From NCBI GenBank assembly GCA_025454875.1, contig JALONP010000001.1, positions 124,001 through 188,000 on the forward strand: a stretch of 64,000 nucleotides of DNA. The letters are read 5' to 3'. The notes under the pieces are model-generated. The model was not told the origin of the DNA and ran no database searches. It worked only from the letters and a program-made list of their open reading frames with translations. The position numbers were made by a program, and so were the translations under genes. Source of the DNA: Bacteroidia bacterium (GTDB lineage Bacteria > Bacteroidota > Bacteroidia > UKL13-3). This document shows, piece by piece, positions 44,565 through 54,779 of this stretch (position 1 is its first letter; each line of letters starts with the position of its first letter).

Positions 44565-45365
44565 CTACTCTAGTTTAAAATAAAATGGAAGGTTTAATTG
44601 AACGGGCAATGCTTTCCCATTTTGCATTCCCGGATTCCATTTAGGCATTTCACTTACTACACGCACAGCTTCTGCATCGCAACCAAAACCAATACCTTGC
44701 AGTACCTTTATATTTGTAATTTCACCATTAGGCTGTATTATAAAAGAAAGCATTACCCTGCCCTCTATTCCATTTTCCCTTGCATGGTTAGGATAAGCAG
44801 TTTGTTGGTTAATGTATTTAAACATTTCATCATCACCGCCTGGAAAACTAGGCATCACCTCAGCAAAGGTTACAAAAGGTTGTTTAGTTGAAGTTTCAAA
44901 AATCCCCGTATTGATTCCTGCAGAGTCTTTGCCATTGGCGCTGCCAAATGCTGCTGTTCCTGCTGCTGTTGTTATCGTTGCCACACTATCAATACCTTTT
45001 GGAAAAGTAGCTATAGATGGATCAGGCATCACCAATGTATCTTTTACAATGGTAAATACGCCTGAACGTTTTGCTCCAGTAGTACCAGACGATGGTGGTT
45101 GTTCAATAACGATATCAGTTTTAGGATTTGGCAATTGCACATCAATTATCTTCAAGCCGTCATTGGCTAATATACTTTCAACAATTACAGGTTTTTTAAA
45201 TAAAAAGGTACTTCCCCAGAACAAACATAAAAGGGCCAACACAACTGCAATGGCCTTATTCAAATGATTAGGATACGATTTGCGAAGCACATAGGCTCCA
45301 TAAGATTGATTGCGGCCTTCAAAGACCAATTCATCAAGTACTTGCTGTTGGTTCGTAACGATCAT
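44565..45365 (-). CDS. Energy transducer TonB
   Basis: The 266-residue protein follows the usual Bacteroidota TonB plan: cytoplasmic ELVFEGRNQSYGAYVLRKSY, one membrane helix (AIAVVLALLCLFWGSTFLF), a proline- and threonine-containing periplasmic spacer, and the C-terminal TonB domain with GGDDEMFKYINQQTAYPN, GIEGRVMLSFIIQPNGEI and KWNPGMQNGKALPVQLNLPF. It passes inner-membrane proton energy to outer-membrane receptors. No ExbB/ExbD genes are adjacent. Confidence 0.93.
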   Translation of the reverse strand: MIVTNQQQVLDELVFEGRNQSYGAYVLRKSYPNHLNKAIAVVLALLCLFWGSTFLFKKPVIVESILANDGLKIIDVQLPNPKTDIVIEQPPSSGTTGAKRSGVFTIVKDTLVMPDPSIATFPKGIDSVATITTAAGTAAFGSANGKDSAGINTGIFETSTKQPFVTFAEVMPSFPGGDDEMFKYINQQTAYPNHARENGIEGRVMLSFIIQPNGEITNIKVLQGIGFGCDAEAVRVVSEMPKWNPGMQNGKALPVQLNLPFYFKLE

Positions 45366-45450
45366 GGCTAGGTGTATTTACCTAACTAACTCCTCATCCT
45401 TCCATGATTGTATAATCCAAATTCAATTTGACAATTAGATTACCGTTCAC

Positions 45451-47112
45451 TTATTGCGGAAGTTTATCTAACCGTTTGGTTTGAATGAGTGAACGAGTGG
45501 TGTCTATTTTAAAATCGTTCTCATCAAAGTAGTTTAAATCCAACACCTGCCAACCTTTAGTTGGCGTAACAAACTCATACTTGTTTTTGGTAACGGTAAC
45601 ATAAACAGGCATGTCGAAATTGTTAACCGCATTGGCCCATCGATACCTAACCACTTGCTTTTCGTCAGCTCCTTGTTGAATCACATATTCAAACACTGGC
45701 AAACTTGATTGGTAAAGATACTGATTAAAAAAACGGTTTAGCGGTATTCGCAAACGCATGCTGATGTAATCCGTTAATTCTTGTGTACTCACTTGTTTGT
45801 GCCTAAATTGTTTGTTTACATCACGTAGCATATTGATAAACAAACTGTCGTTATCAACCATTGTTCTGAGTGAATGCAACATCCAAGCTCCTTTATAATA
45901 AATATCGTTATCCGTTCTTCCATGATAATGCTGTCCATAAGGCCCAACTAAAGGCTGTTTGTTTTTGATATTTTGCTTTTGCATATTTAAATACGCAATC
46001 GCCTTTTGTTTGCCCTGGGTTCGCTCTACAAATAACGATTCAAGATATGTGGTAAATGATTCATGAATCCACATATCAGCAGGATCTGACGCAGTGATAT
46101 TGTTGCCAAACCACTCATGTCCACTTTCATGCACGATGATAAAGTCAAAACCCCATTCGTTGTTCTCAAATTGGTTACCGTAGGCTATGCAGCTTTGATG
46201 CTCCATGCCCCAATACGGTGTTTGAACCAATTTATAACCGTCATGCCAAAATGGATAATCACCAACATAATAAGCAAACACATCCAACATTCGACTGACT
46301 TGTTTGAAATGAGTTTCCGCCTTTTGTTCATTACCCCTCAGTACATAATAGTTGAGTAACATTGGTGCTATTGTATCAGATAATGTAGAACGATAATTAT
46401 CTGACAACAACACATAGTCACCTATATTGATTGAAATATTGTAGGCATTAATCGGATTTTGAGTTTTCCATTCAAAGCATTCCCAACCTGATTGAAACCC
46501 TTTCCTTTTCCCTACAAATTGACCATTGCACACACCTATTAAACCCTCTGGCACTTCCAAATGTATATTGATACTATCTGGTTCATCACTCCAATGGTCT
46601 TTGCAAGGAAGCCAACTGCTTGCGCCTAAACTTTCGCATGCCAAACCTACCCAAGGTTTTCCATTCACATCCTTCGACCATACAAAACCTCCATCCCATG
46701 GTGCTTTTTGTGCAATGGGTGGTTTACCATGGTAATAAATACAAATAGAATCTAACTTCCCTTTGGCAACAATTGATGGTAAAGTGATAATGTATGCATT
46801 AAACTGGCTAACAGATTCCAACTGAATTCCATTATAAACAATACTATCGATGGTATAGGTTGACCATAAATCAATTTGCAGTTGCTTAAGGTCTTTAACT
46901 GCCTTAAAATGAACTTGATTGCTACCTGCAATGGTTTGTTGTTGCGGATCTACTTTAATATGGATATCGTAATGTGTAACATCAAAGCTTTGTCTTAAGG
47001 GAGTAAGTTTACCTTGCATTACCGCTTGCTTACTAGGCTGTTGACAGTATGCTTTAAGAACAAATAAAAAAACTGCAGTGAATAAATTGAATTTGTTTGG
47101 TGCTGCAAACAT
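45451..47112 (-). CDS. Secreted M1 family metallopeptidase
   Basis: The 553-residue protein has a signal peptide (MFAAPNKFNLFTAVFLFVLK). The zinc motif HESGH is at 328-332 with E329 catalytic and the third ligand E351 (WIHESFTTYLE), the HExxH-x18-E pattern of M1 aminopeptidases. The GxMEN-like exopeptidase motif appears as YWGMEHQS. It lacks the long C-terminal armadillo domain of larger M1 enzymes. It probably trims peptides in the periplasm or at the cell surface. A TAnnTTTG element lies 27 bases upstream of the ATG. Confidence 0.93.
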   Translation of the reverse strand: MFAAPNKFNLFTAVFLFVLKAYCQQPSKQAVMQGKLTPLRQSFDVTHYDIHIKVDPQQQTIAGSNQVHFKAVKDLKQLQIDLWSTYTIDSIVYNGIQLESVSQFNAYIITLPSIVAKGKLDSICIYYHGKPPIAQKAPWDGGFVWSKDVNGKPWVGLACESLGASSWLPCKDHWSDEPDSINIHLEVPEGLIGVCNGQFVGKRKGFQSGWECFEWKTQNPINAYNISINIGDYVLLSDNYRSTLSDTIAPMLLNYYVLRGNEQKAETHFKQVSRMLDVFAYYVGDYPFWHDGYKLVQTPYWGMEHQSCIAYGNQFENNEWGFDFIIVHESGHEWFGNNITASDPADMWIHESFTTYLESLFVERTQGKQKAIAYLNMQKQNIKNKQPLVGPYGQHYHGRTDNDIYYKGAWMLHSLRTMVDNDSLFINMLRDVNKQFRHKQVSTQELTDYISMRLRIPLNRFFNQYLYQSSLPVFEYVIQQGADEKQVVRYRWANAVNNFDMPVYVTVTKNKYEFVTPTKGWQVLDLNYFDENDFKIDTTRSLIQTKRLDKLPQ

Positions 47113-47138
47113 TGTTGATAATCGAATATGAAAGTTAT

Positions 47139-47146
47139 CAAATCTA
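47139..47146 (-). promoter_or_regulatory. Putative promoter -7 element of the M1 peptidase gene
   Basis: The minus strand reads TAGATTTG (TAnnTTTG), giving a leader of about 20 bases. No clear -33 motif was seen. Confidence 0.4.
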
Positions 47147-47199
47147 AAAGGAATTTTGATAAACTTGCATGCAGTAACAATTATTAAAACCGATTAACT

Positions 47200-48018
47200 A
47201 TGGCAAACGGACTCTTAAAAGGAAAAAAAGGAATCATATTTGGGGCCTTAAACGATAAATCTATCGCTTGGCAAGTTGCCTTAAAAGCACATGCTGAAGG
47301 CGCACAATTTGTACTAACCAATGCCCCAATTGCAATGCGTATGGGCGAAATAAACAATTTGGCTGCCGCTTGTGGCAATGCGCAAATTATCCCTTGTGAT
47401 GTTAGCAAAGATGATGAAATGCAACAGTTGGTTTCAAAATCAATGGAGATTTTAGGAGGAAAACTCGATTTTGTTTTGCACTCAGTTGGCATGAGCATGA
47501 ATATTCGCAAGGGAAAAGCTTATACGGACCTTGATTATAAGTTTATGCATGACACTTTGGACATTTCTGCAATTTCATTTCACCGTTTAATGAAAACATT
47601 ATACAACAGCGATGCCATGCAAAATGAAGGCTCCATTTTGGCATTAACTTATATTGCTGCCCAACGCGTGTTTCCTGATTACAGTGAAATGGCTGATGCT
47701 AAATCATTGCTCGAAAGTATCACCCGGAGTTTTGGTTACCACTTTGGCAAACGCAATAAAGTAAGGGTAAATACGATTTCGCAAAGTCCAACAATGACCA
47801 CAGCTGGAAGTGGCGTAAAAGGTTTTGGTACTTTTTACGATTACGCTGAAGCGTTATCACCATTGGGAAATGCAGATGCAGCTGAATGCGCTGAATATTG
47901 CATTAGCATGTTTAGCGACTACACCAAAAAGGTTACTATGCAAAACTTATTTCATGATGGTGGATTTAGCTTTACCGGATTTACTGAAGATGTTTTCAAA
48001 ATTGGTAAAGAAGATTGA
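47200..48018 (+). CDS. fabI: Enoyl-[acyl-carrier-protein] reductase FabI
   Basis: The 272-residue SDR protein has the FabI traits: the N-terminal GIIFGALNDKSIAW, LHSVGMSM, and the catalytic triplet Y151, Y161, K168 (LTYIAAQRVFPDYSEMADAK) with the same spacings (10 and 7) as E. coli FabI Y146/Y156/K163. The IS-SPTMTTAGSGVKGFG block and the C-terminal TMQNLFHDGGFS complete the call. It catalyses the last reduction step of each fatty-acid elongation cycle and is the triclosan target. It is divergent from the M1 gene and followed by ruvB after 46 bases. Confidence 0.96.
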   Translation: MANGLLKGKKGIIFGALNDKSIAWQVALKAHAEGAQFVLTNAPIAMRMGEINNLAAACGNAQIIPCDVSKDDEMQQLVSKSMEILGGKLDFVLHSVGMSMNIRKGKAYTDLDYKFMHDTLDISAISFHRLMKTLYNSDAMQNEGSILALTYIAAQRVFPDYSEMADAKSLLESITRSFGYHFGKRNKVRVNTISQSPTMTTAGSGVKGFGTFYDYAEALSPLGNADAAECAEYCISMFSDYTKKVTMQNLFHDGGFSFTGFTEDVFKIGKED

Positions 48019-48064
48019 TTCATTAAATAGCCTCGTGTTCTTAAAATGTATTTAACCAATTTGC

Positions 48065-49090
48065 ATGTCGCGTAATCCAAATCTAAACAGTGATGAAGAA
48101 AACCTATCTGGTCCTGAAAAGGAATTGGAAAGGGTATTAAGACCAAAGCAATTTGAGGATTTTACTGGGCAGGAACAAATCATTGAAAACCTTAAAGTAT
48201 TTGTAAAGGCTGCAGCTCTTCGTGACGAAGCTTTGGATCATGTTTTATTGCACGGTCCGCCTGGTTTGGGCAAAACAACCTTAAGTTATATTATCGCTAA
48301 CGAGCTTGGTGCCAATATCAAAACAACTTCAGGCCCTGTGCTTGAGAAACCAGGTGACTTAGCAGGTCTTTTAACCAACCTCGAAAAAGGAGACGTGTTG
48401 TTTATTGATGAGATCCACCGGTTAAGTCCTGTGGTAGAAGAGTTTTTGTACTCCGCAATGGAAGACTACAAAATCGACATCATGATCGATTCGGGGCCTA
48501 ATGCGAGAAGCATCCAACTAGAGATTCACCCATTTACCTTAATTGGCGCAACAACGAGGTCGGGATTGCTGACATCGCCTTTACGGGCTCGATTTGGAAT
48601 TAACGCGCGGCTTGAATATTATGATAAAAAATTAATGCATCAAATCATTACGAGATCAGCCGCTATCATCAACTCTCCTATCGAGTCAGATGCTGCTTAT
48701 GAAATTGCGCGCAGAAGCAGAGGTACGCCACGTATTGGAAATGCCTTACTAAGAAGAACGCGTGATTTTGCGCAAATTAAAGGAGATGGAACCATTACTC
48801 TCGATATTGCCAAATTCGCATTAAACGCCTTAAATGTAGATGCCGAAGGATTGGATGAAATGGATAATAAAATCCTTAAAACCATTATCGAAAAATTCAA
48901 GGGCGGACCTGTGGGTATTACAACCATTGCAACCGCAATCGGTGAAGAATCTGGAACAATTGAAGAAGTGTATGAGCCTTACTTAATTCAAGAAGGTTTT
49001 TTAACCCGCACTCCTCGTGGACGTGAGGCAACTGAAAAAGCGTTTAAACATTTTGGCAAGCTATCACACAAAGGTGGTTCACTGTTTTAA
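48065..49090 (+). CDS. ruvB: Holliday junction branch-migration helicase RuvB
   Basis: The 341-residue AAA+ protein has the full RuvB pattern: [19 protein letters not shown], Walker A GPPGLGKT at 64-71, Walker [18 protein letters not shown], the sensor region [39 protein letters not shown] and the C-terminal winged helix ([19 protein letters not shown]). It drives branch migration with RuvA during recombination repair. Its last 12 bases overlap the convergent GT2 gene end at 49079. Confidence 0.98.
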   Translation: MSRNPNLNSDEENLSGPEKELERVLRPKQFEDFTGQEQIIENLKVFVKAAALRDEALDHVLLHGPPGLGKTTLSYIIANELGANIKTTSGPVLEKPGDLAGLLTNLEKGDVLFIDEIHRLSPVVEEFLYSAMEDYKIDIMIDSGPNARSIQLEIHPFTLIGATTRSGLLTSPLRARFGINARLEYYDKKLMHQIITRSAAIINSPIESDAAYEIARRSRGTPRIGNALLRRTRDFAQIKGDGTITLDIAKFALNALNVDAEGLDEMDNKILKTIIEKFKGGPVGITTIATAIGEESGTIEEVYEPYLIQEGFLTRTPRGREATEKAFKHFGKLSHKGGSLF

Positions 49091-50059
49091 CAACGCTTTT
49101 GCAGTTAAATACATTCCTTTATAAAACGGCTGCTTATACCAATTTGGTAATTGACGGTGCCCCCTCAAGTATTGGTATAATCTTGGAGAAACGGCAAAAT
49201 GATAATAAAGTGCATTGTTGCACACTTCGGTTAATAGCATGTTCGATTCTTGTTGTAAGATAGCACTAACACGCGATAACAAAGCGGTTAAATACTCAGG
49301 CTGTGTTGGTGGTTTTTGGTAACGATTGGTTAATAAAATAAGCGCTTCGATAGCATCCAACGACAGATTTGGCATAAGGTACCGTGCATGTTCAATTTGC
49401 AATTGCTTGCTTTTACTTGAAATCGCTGCAACGTTTTTTTGGTAAGTGGCATTGTGCTTTCTAAACCTAATAAGGGTATCTGGTAAATTGGCCAACTTGG
49501 TTCGTTGAGCAATCCGCATCCACAAATCAAGATCCTCACAATATTCAAACTGCAATCGGTAGGGATCACCAAGTTGTATCAATAAACTTTTGCGCATGCA
49601 TACGGCTGAATGAACAAAAGGATTTGAGGTTAACATTTGCCAACAAATGGCACTATGCGATAACGGTAGGCTTATCGCTCTTCCTCCTATACATGTGTAT
49701 TGTGTACCAAGCAATCCAACTTCAGGATGTGCCTCTAAATAACCAACTTGCTTTTCAATACGTTGTTTGTGGGCAATATCATCTGCATCCATTCGAATAA
49801 TGTATTTACCCTGAGCAAGGGAAAAACCCATATTAAGCGCTGCAACAATTCCTTTATTCGCTTGATGTGTAACAACCCGAATGCGCGAATCATTAAATAA
49901 TCTAATGGTTTCTGCACTGTTGTCGGTACTACCATCATTCACTATAATGAATTCGAAATGAGGATAGGTTTGATTGCAAATACTCTGAATAGCCTTTTGT
50001 AAGTAAGCTCCTCCATTAAATACAGGCATTACAACCGATACCAAAACAGGGTTATCCAT
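49079..50059 (-). CDS. Glycosyltransferase family 2 protein
   Basis: The 326-residue GT-A protein has the GT2 A family signature: [33 protein letters not shown], the nucleotide-binding [14 protein letters not shown] and [14 protein letters not shown]. It adds one sugar to a growing glycan on the cytosolic side of the inner membrane. It is the last gene of the glycan locus, overlapping its upstream GT4 gene by eight bases (ATGGATAA). Confidence 0.9.
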   Translation of the reverse strand: MDNPVLVSVVMPVFNGGAYLQKAIQSICNQTYPHFEFIIVNDGSTDNSAETIRLFNDSRIRVVTHQANKGIVAALNMGFSLAQGKYIIRMDADDIAHKQRIEKQVGYLEAHPEVGLLGTQYTCIGGRAISLPLSHSAICWQMLTSNPFVHSAVCMRKSLLIQLGDPYRLQFEYCEDLDLWMRIAQRTKLANLPDTLIRFRKHNATYQKNVAAISSKSKQLQIEHARYLMPNLSLDAIEALILLTNRYQKPPTQPEYLTALLSRVSAILQQESNMLLTEVCNNALYYHFAVSPRLYQYLRGHRQLPNWYKQPFYKGMYLTAKALLKQ

Positions 50060-51203
50060 TTTGTACTCCTTCCCAAATTTTCAGAAACTGTTGCCACTGC
50101 ACCTGTTTGGTAAATGTTTGTTGGGCCAATGACTCACTTTGTTGCTGCTTAAATAACAAATGCTCATCCTGCATCGCTTCGATCATGGATTTAGCGAGTT
50201 CTTGTCCATTAAGTGGGGTAACAAGCCAGCCATTGTTAGCCCATAAATCTCGCAAACCACCTACATCGCTCATAACAAAACCGAGCCCTGCACCTAATGC
50301 TTCCAGTGCAAAAATTGACAGCCCTTCATACCTACTAGGCATTAAGACTACATCACTTTTTTGCAAAATAGATGCGATGTGTTCATGCGGTAATTCCTCA
50401 ATATGATTTACCCATGCATATTGCGATACTTCCTTTTTAAATTGATTCGCATATTCTCCGGAGCCTATAATGGTTAGTTTTGCATCCAACCGAAGCGCAG
50501 TTTCATTTACCAAAGGCAGTGCTTCCAGTACCAAATCAAATCCCTTTTGTTTGTAACCTTCTCTATCCATCCTACCAAGCATTACAAATTGCTTAGCAGC
50601 ATGAATAGCGCTTCTATTAGACACCGCCTTATTTACAGTATTGATGCAAACTCCTGCCCCTACAATTGAAGCCGATTTTAAAAGGTATTGCATTGCAAAA
50701 TGAAGATGATACGCATTGGTAGCACTTACAAACCGAATATTATAGGCACTTAAATTGCGCCATACAAATTTACGGATACGGTATTTTTTTGCTTTACTAA
50801 CCAGCAAATACTCTGTATCACTTGTGGCATGAAAACGTACCACTGTTTTGTGCAGCACCTTTCGGTTTAAGGATGCTAACAACAGTGGATCATCTCCCGT
50901 CTCAACCCAAACCATATCATATGAATAGGCGTCATTGAGTTTATTAATAAATCCTGCACGTTTACCAGAACTGTAAAGCAAACCCAACAACCAAACAGAC
51001 AATTTTGGCGTGTACCTAAAAATACGAAGCAGCGGATGTTGAAAAGGCTCTTCTCGACCAGCTTCTAATAATTCAGGCGTTACAACATCAACTTGTACCC
51101 CTTGTTCGAGTAAGGTATCAATCAACTGCACAAATGCATGGCTGTATCCCGATTGTTGGGGCAAAAAAACAGGGCAATAAACAAGAATGTGTTTAGGTTT
51201 CAT
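50052..51203 (-). CDS. Glycosyltransferase family 4 protein
   Basis: The 383-residue GT-B protein starts MKPKHILVYCPVFLPQQSGY at ATG 51203, which overlaps glf by 11 bases. The GT4 signs are VMLGRMDREGYKQKGFDLVL, LTIIGSGEYANQFKKEV, VLMPSRYEGLSIFALEALGA (with the EGLSIFALEA E-x7-E motif) and FVMSDVGGLRDLW. It probably adds a sugar, possibly galactofuranose given the neighbouring glf, to the polymer; that is inference. Confidence 0.88.
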   Translation of the reverse strand: MKPKHILVYCPVFLPQQSGYSHAFVQLIDTLLEQGVQVDVVTPELLEAGREEPFQHPLLRIFRYTPKLSVWLLGLLYSSGKRAGFINKLNDAYSYDMVWVETGDDPLLLASLNRKVLHKTVVRFHATSDTEYLLVSKAKKYRIRKFVWRNLSAYNIRFVSATNAYHLHFAMQYLLKSASIVGAGVCINTVNKAVSNRSAIHAAKQFVMLGRMDREGYKQKGFDLVLEALPLVNETALRLDAKLTIIGSGEYANQFKKEVSQYAWVNHIEELPHEHIASILQKSDVVLMPSRYEGLSIFALEALGAGLGFVMSDVGGLRDLWANNGWLVTPLNGQELAKSMIEAMQDEHLLFKQQQSESLAQQTFTKQVQWQQFLKIWEGVQNG

Positions 51204-52305
51204 TTTGCAAGTGTTTTTGAGCCTTATGTAATGCCGATGCAATTACTTGGTGCATATCGTAATACTGATAATCAGCAAGCCTCCCCCCTACAATCAAACG
51301 TGAATCTTTTTTAACCATGTCACGGTATTGCCTGTACCGAGCATTGTTGGCAACATCATTCACAGGATAATATGGTTCTACGCTTTCATTGTAAGCTTGA
51401 GGAAACTCATAAGTAATCACTGTATCAGGTGTTGATTTGAAATCAAAATGTTTGTGTTCAATAATGCGCGTATAAGGCACATCGTTCGAAGTGTAATTTA
51501 CGACCGCATGCTGTTGAAAATTAGAAACACCTTCCAACAAACGATGCTCAAACCGCAACGATCTGTACTCAAGTTTACCGAAACAATAATTAAAAAAAGC
51601 ATCAATAGGTCCGGTATATACAATATGCATGGCCTGTTTGTTCCAATATTCACGATCAGTTAGAAAATCAATGTTTAATTCTATGTCAATTCCGGCAGTT
51701 AAGCCATTGATTAAGGGATTGTATCCTCCAACTGGAATTCCTTGGTACAAATCAGCAAAATAATTGTTGTTGTAAGTAAGCCTAATGGGAATGCGTGTGA
51801 TTAAGAATGCAGGCAATTCTGAACAAGGTTTCCCCCATTGTTTTTCAGTATAATGCTTAATGAGCGTTTCATAAAGCTCGGGGCCAACCAATTGCAGTGC
51901 TTGCTGCTCTAAGTTTATCGGCTTTTGTTTTTTGTATGGAGCCGTTTCAATATCCAATTTCAGCCTAGCCTCTTCTGCAGTTGTTACGCCCCACATCTGC
52001 TCAAACGTATTCATGTTAAATGGCAATGCGTATAAAGTATCAAAATATTTTGCTTTAGGCGAGTGCACAAATGGCTTCATTTGAACAAATTGATTAACAA
52101 ATTGCCAAATTGATAAATCACTCGTATGAAAAATATGAGCTCCGTATTGATGTACTTGAATGCCATTTACTTCTTGGCACCAAACATTGCCACCAGCATG
52201 TGCTCTTTTATCTATTATTAAACAACGTTTGCCTGCCTGCCTCATGGCATAAGCAAAGGTGCTTCCAAACAAACCAGATCCAACAATCACAAAATCATAT
52301 TTCAT
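51193..52305 (-). CDS. glf: UDP-galactopyranose mutase
   Basis: The 370-residue flavoprotein starts MKYDFVIVGSGLFGSTFAYA at ATG 52305, in a 4-base ATGA overlap with the flippase. FAD-binding GSGLFGST, HIFHTSDLSIWQFVN, the substrate region YNNNYFADLYQGIPVGGYN and the C-terminal IVGGRLADYQYYDMHQVIAS are all typical. It interconverts UDP-galactopyranose and UDP-galactofuranose, so the encoded glycan probably contains galactofuranose. Confidence 0.96.
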   Translation of the reverse strand: MKYDFVIVGSGLFGSTFAYAMRQAGKRCLIIDKRAHAGGNVWCQEVNGIQVHQYGAHIFHTSDLSIWQFVNQFVQMKPFVHSPKAKYFDTLYALPFNMNTFEQMWGVTTAEEARLKLDIETAPYKKQKPINLEQQALQLVGPELYETLIKHYTEKQWGKPCSELPAFLITRIPIRLTYNNNYFADLYQGIPVGGYNPLINGLTAGIDIELNIDFLTDREYWNKQAMHIVYTGPIDAFFNYCFGKLEYRSLRFEHRLLEGVSNFQQHAVVNYTSNDVPYTRIIEHKHFDFKSTPDTVITYEFPQAYNESVEPYYPVNDVANNARYRQYRDMVKKDSRLIVGGRLADYQYYDMHQVIASALHKAQKHLQNET

Positions 52306-53765
52306 ACGGATGCTGTTTGTTTGGTTAACAATTGTTGAAAAGCAAAACAAAGAGTTGATTGCTTGAATAACCAATACTGCAATCCACCATAAATAAAGGT
52401 GCAAAGTAAAACACTTAAGAAAAGTACTGCCCAATTAGGCAATTGCATTTCTCTAACTACCCAAATAATCGGAATAAAGGTTAGTGCAATGAAAGCATTA
52501 TACAATAATTGAATCCATGGAAACTGGATTGCGAACTGTTTTCGTACAAAAACCATTGTTGCAGTTAACACTGCAAGCTCTGCTCCTAACATTGCCCATG
52601 CCGCACCAATATGTGCATTTATCGGAATACATATCAATGCTAATACAAGGTGGATAACCAACCCCCAAAACACACTTATGAGCAATGCCATATCTTTTCC
52701 TGCTACCGCAAGGATTTGCATACCAAATAAATTACTTAGTCCTATACTTATTGGCAATATGGCTAAAATTTTCATAGCAGCAATAGCCGGCATATATGCT
52801 GTTCCTGAAAAAAGCAAGATGCATTCGGGTGCCAATAAAAACAAACCTACAGACATTGGAACAGCCAAATCGGCAACAAATAAAAATGAATAGTGTAAAT
52901 GGATATTTTGAGTATCGCTCTGGTTTAAACTGCGGGCAGTTCGAGGAATGAGCATATTGCCTAATGAAGTTACGAATGCAATTCCAATTTTACTAAGCTT
53001 TAAGGCAGTGGTGTAAAACCCCACTGCAATAGCTGTGCTTAGCAATCCAACCCATACTGTATCAAAAACAGTATACATAATAATGCAGAGTTGAGTAAGC
53101 CCTAAAATCAAAATGGGTTTAAGGTGTGTTGCGATTCGTCCCTTTATTAAAGATAGTTTCATGTTGACTTGATATAGATGTATCCACAACAATGCGTTTC
53201 CACCAACAAATGAAACGACAACAATCAATACATACCAAATGGCATCTGAAGGATTGTGAATACACAAAAACATAGCAACAGAAGCCCCCAATCTTAAAAT
53301 CAATGTTCTTAAGGCAATTGCTCTAAACGCCTCAAGTCCAACCAGTAACCACTCAATAGATGTCCAACTCAAAAACACCTGCACACCAGCAACCCATAAT
53401 AATTTTGTAGAGGCAACTTGCAATTCAAAAAAGGAAATTACAACAATATAAACGATACTGGTTGCAAATGCAGTTATGAGTTGCAAACGCAATAATGCAG
53501 CACACAAATTGTTTCGCTCCTCCATGTTTTCATTGGCTTTCGCCAACTCACGTACGCCATAAATTGGAATACCTAACGAGGCTACAAGCATAAAATACCT
53601 GCTAAACTGCAAAGCAAATTGTGCTTCTCCTAAACCCTGAGGTTCAAGGAATCTGGCAATGTATGGAAATACAAATACTGGAAACAGCAAATTGGATACT
53701 GTCCACATGAAGTAATAACCATATTGTTTTTGCAACGAAACCATGCTTGTTGAAGCTTGACGCAT
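52302..53765 (-). CDS. Wzx-type polysaccharide flippase
   Basis: The 487-residue protein has about 12-14 membrane helices and the MATE/MOP flippase opening YFMWTVSNLLFPVFVFPYIA with LEPQGLGEAQFALQFSRYF, typical of O-antigen Wzx. It moves undecaprenyl-linked oligosaccharide units across the inner membrane. The start may be ATG 53765 or ATG 53741 (MVSLQKQYGYYF). No Wzy polymerase is visible in this window, so polymerisation is either done elsewhere or the unit is transferred singly. Confidence 0.88.
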   Translation of the reverse strand: MRQASTSMVSLQKQYGYYFMWTVSNLLFPVFVFPYIARFLEPQGLGEAQFALQFSRYFMLVASLGIPIYGVRELAKANENMEERNNLCAALLRLQLITAFATSIVYIVVISFFELQVASTKLLWVAGVQVFLSWTSIEWLLVGLEAFRAIALRTLILRLGASVAMFLCIHNPSDAIWYVLIVVVSFVGGNALLWIHLYQVNMKLSLIKGRIATHLKPILILGLTQLCIIMYTVFDTVWVGLLSTAIAVGFYTTALKLSKIGIAFVTSLGNMLIPRTARSLNQSDTQNIHLHYSFLFVADLAVPMSVGLFLLAPECILLFSGTAYMPAIAAMKILAILPISIGLSNLFGMQILAVAGKDMALLISVFWGLVIHLVLALICIPINAHIGAAWAMLGAELAVLTATMVFVRKQFAIQFPWIQLLYNAFIALTFIPIIWVVREMQLPNWAVLFLSVLLCTFIYGGLQYWLFKQSTLCFAFQQLLTKQTASV

Positions 53766-53798
53766 ATTACATTATTTCTTGCTCAATTGGATAAACAG

Positions 53799-54779
53799 TT
53801 ACGCACCACCAACGCAAAAAGCAGCAAGCGGTTTAATCCAGTTGCTAGCTGTAGTTGCTTCATACCGGTGAACAAAAGCAGGATTCGCCTTATTAAATTT
53901 ACCCGATACAATAGTTGAAAACGCTTCATCAATGGTAGAAAAAGTCGTACAACCAGACTCGTTTGCCAAATCAGCCAACCCGCCAATGGGATATGCTACC
54001 AAATTGGTTCCAACCAAAATGCTTTCATGAGCAACCCGGTTCCAACCTTCTTTTACAAAAGGGAAAGCAACACTACAATATGCTGAACCAAGTCGTGCCA
54101 AATATGACTCAAAATCTTCATGGATAACTTCAAATGGGTGCAAAGTGTCAGCTAGTTTTACAGGATGCAAAGAAGCAAAGTAACACTTGAAGCCCGCACC
54201 ATGCAATCGAGAAGCAAGGGCAAATATATCAGGATGGTTTTTGGATGACCACTGCCCCAAACAAATATACCTCGATTTACCAGTTGTTTGATAGCGCTTA
54301 TATTGAGCTACTTCAAACACGTTTGGAAAATGAATTACAGGTATTCGGTGCTGAACTTCATTTTCAAAAAAGTGAATCCAAAAAGGCGAAACTCCAACAA
54401 TGGCAAATCGCTCTTTAGGCAAATGTCGCACTAGCTTTATCAGCAAGTAATAATAGACCTTTAATAAATGCGAGCCAAAATAACGTGAATCAAAATGATG
54501 GAGCACCACAATCACTTTTCGTTTCGAAAACAGGTTTCGAATGATGGCACTTACCCCTAACCTACCAACAACAATATTGATGTCGGCATTTGATTGAATC
54601 ACTCCCCAACATAGTAAATACAATTGTGCAATACCTTTAAAAAAACGCCATTTTCTAGTTATACGAAGTGTGGATGGTTGCAGTTCTTGTTGCAAAGTTT
54701 TGGCTAAAAAAGATTCGTGTGCGAATCCTCCTGTTGGCAGTGGGCCATGTGATAAGTATACAATTGATAATGGATTCAC
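53799..54779 (-). CDS. Glycosyltransferase, GT4-like
   Basis: The 326-residue protein uses a GTG start directly after the PorU2-like TAA (TAAGTG, no intergenic base; AGG precedes as a Shine-Dalgarno hint). N-terminal SIVYLSHGPLPTGGFAHESF is GT-B-like. The C-terminal domain has YICLGQWSSKNHPDIFAL and the motif VAFPFVKEGWNRVAHESILV with the E of EGWNRVAHE typical of the GT4 E-x7-E region. Family assignment is moderate; it may belong to a less common GT-B branch. It is cotranscribed with its neighbours. Confidence 0.75.
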   Translation of the reverse strand: MNPLSIVYLSHGPLPTGGFAHESFLAKTLQQELQPSTLRITRKWRFFKGIAQLYLLCWGVIQSNADINIVVGRLGVSAIIRNLFSKRKVIVVLHHFDSRYFGSHLLKVYYYLLIKLVRHLPKERFAIVGVSPFWIHFFENEVQHRIPVIHFPNVFEVAQYKRYQTTGKSRYICLGQWSSKNHPDIFALASRLHGAGFKCYFASLHPVKLADTLHPFEVIHEDFESYLARLGSAYCSVAFPFVKEGWNRVAHESILVGTNLVAYPIGGLADLANESGCTTFSTIDEAFSTIVSGKFNKANPAFVHRYEATTASNWIKPLAAFCVGGA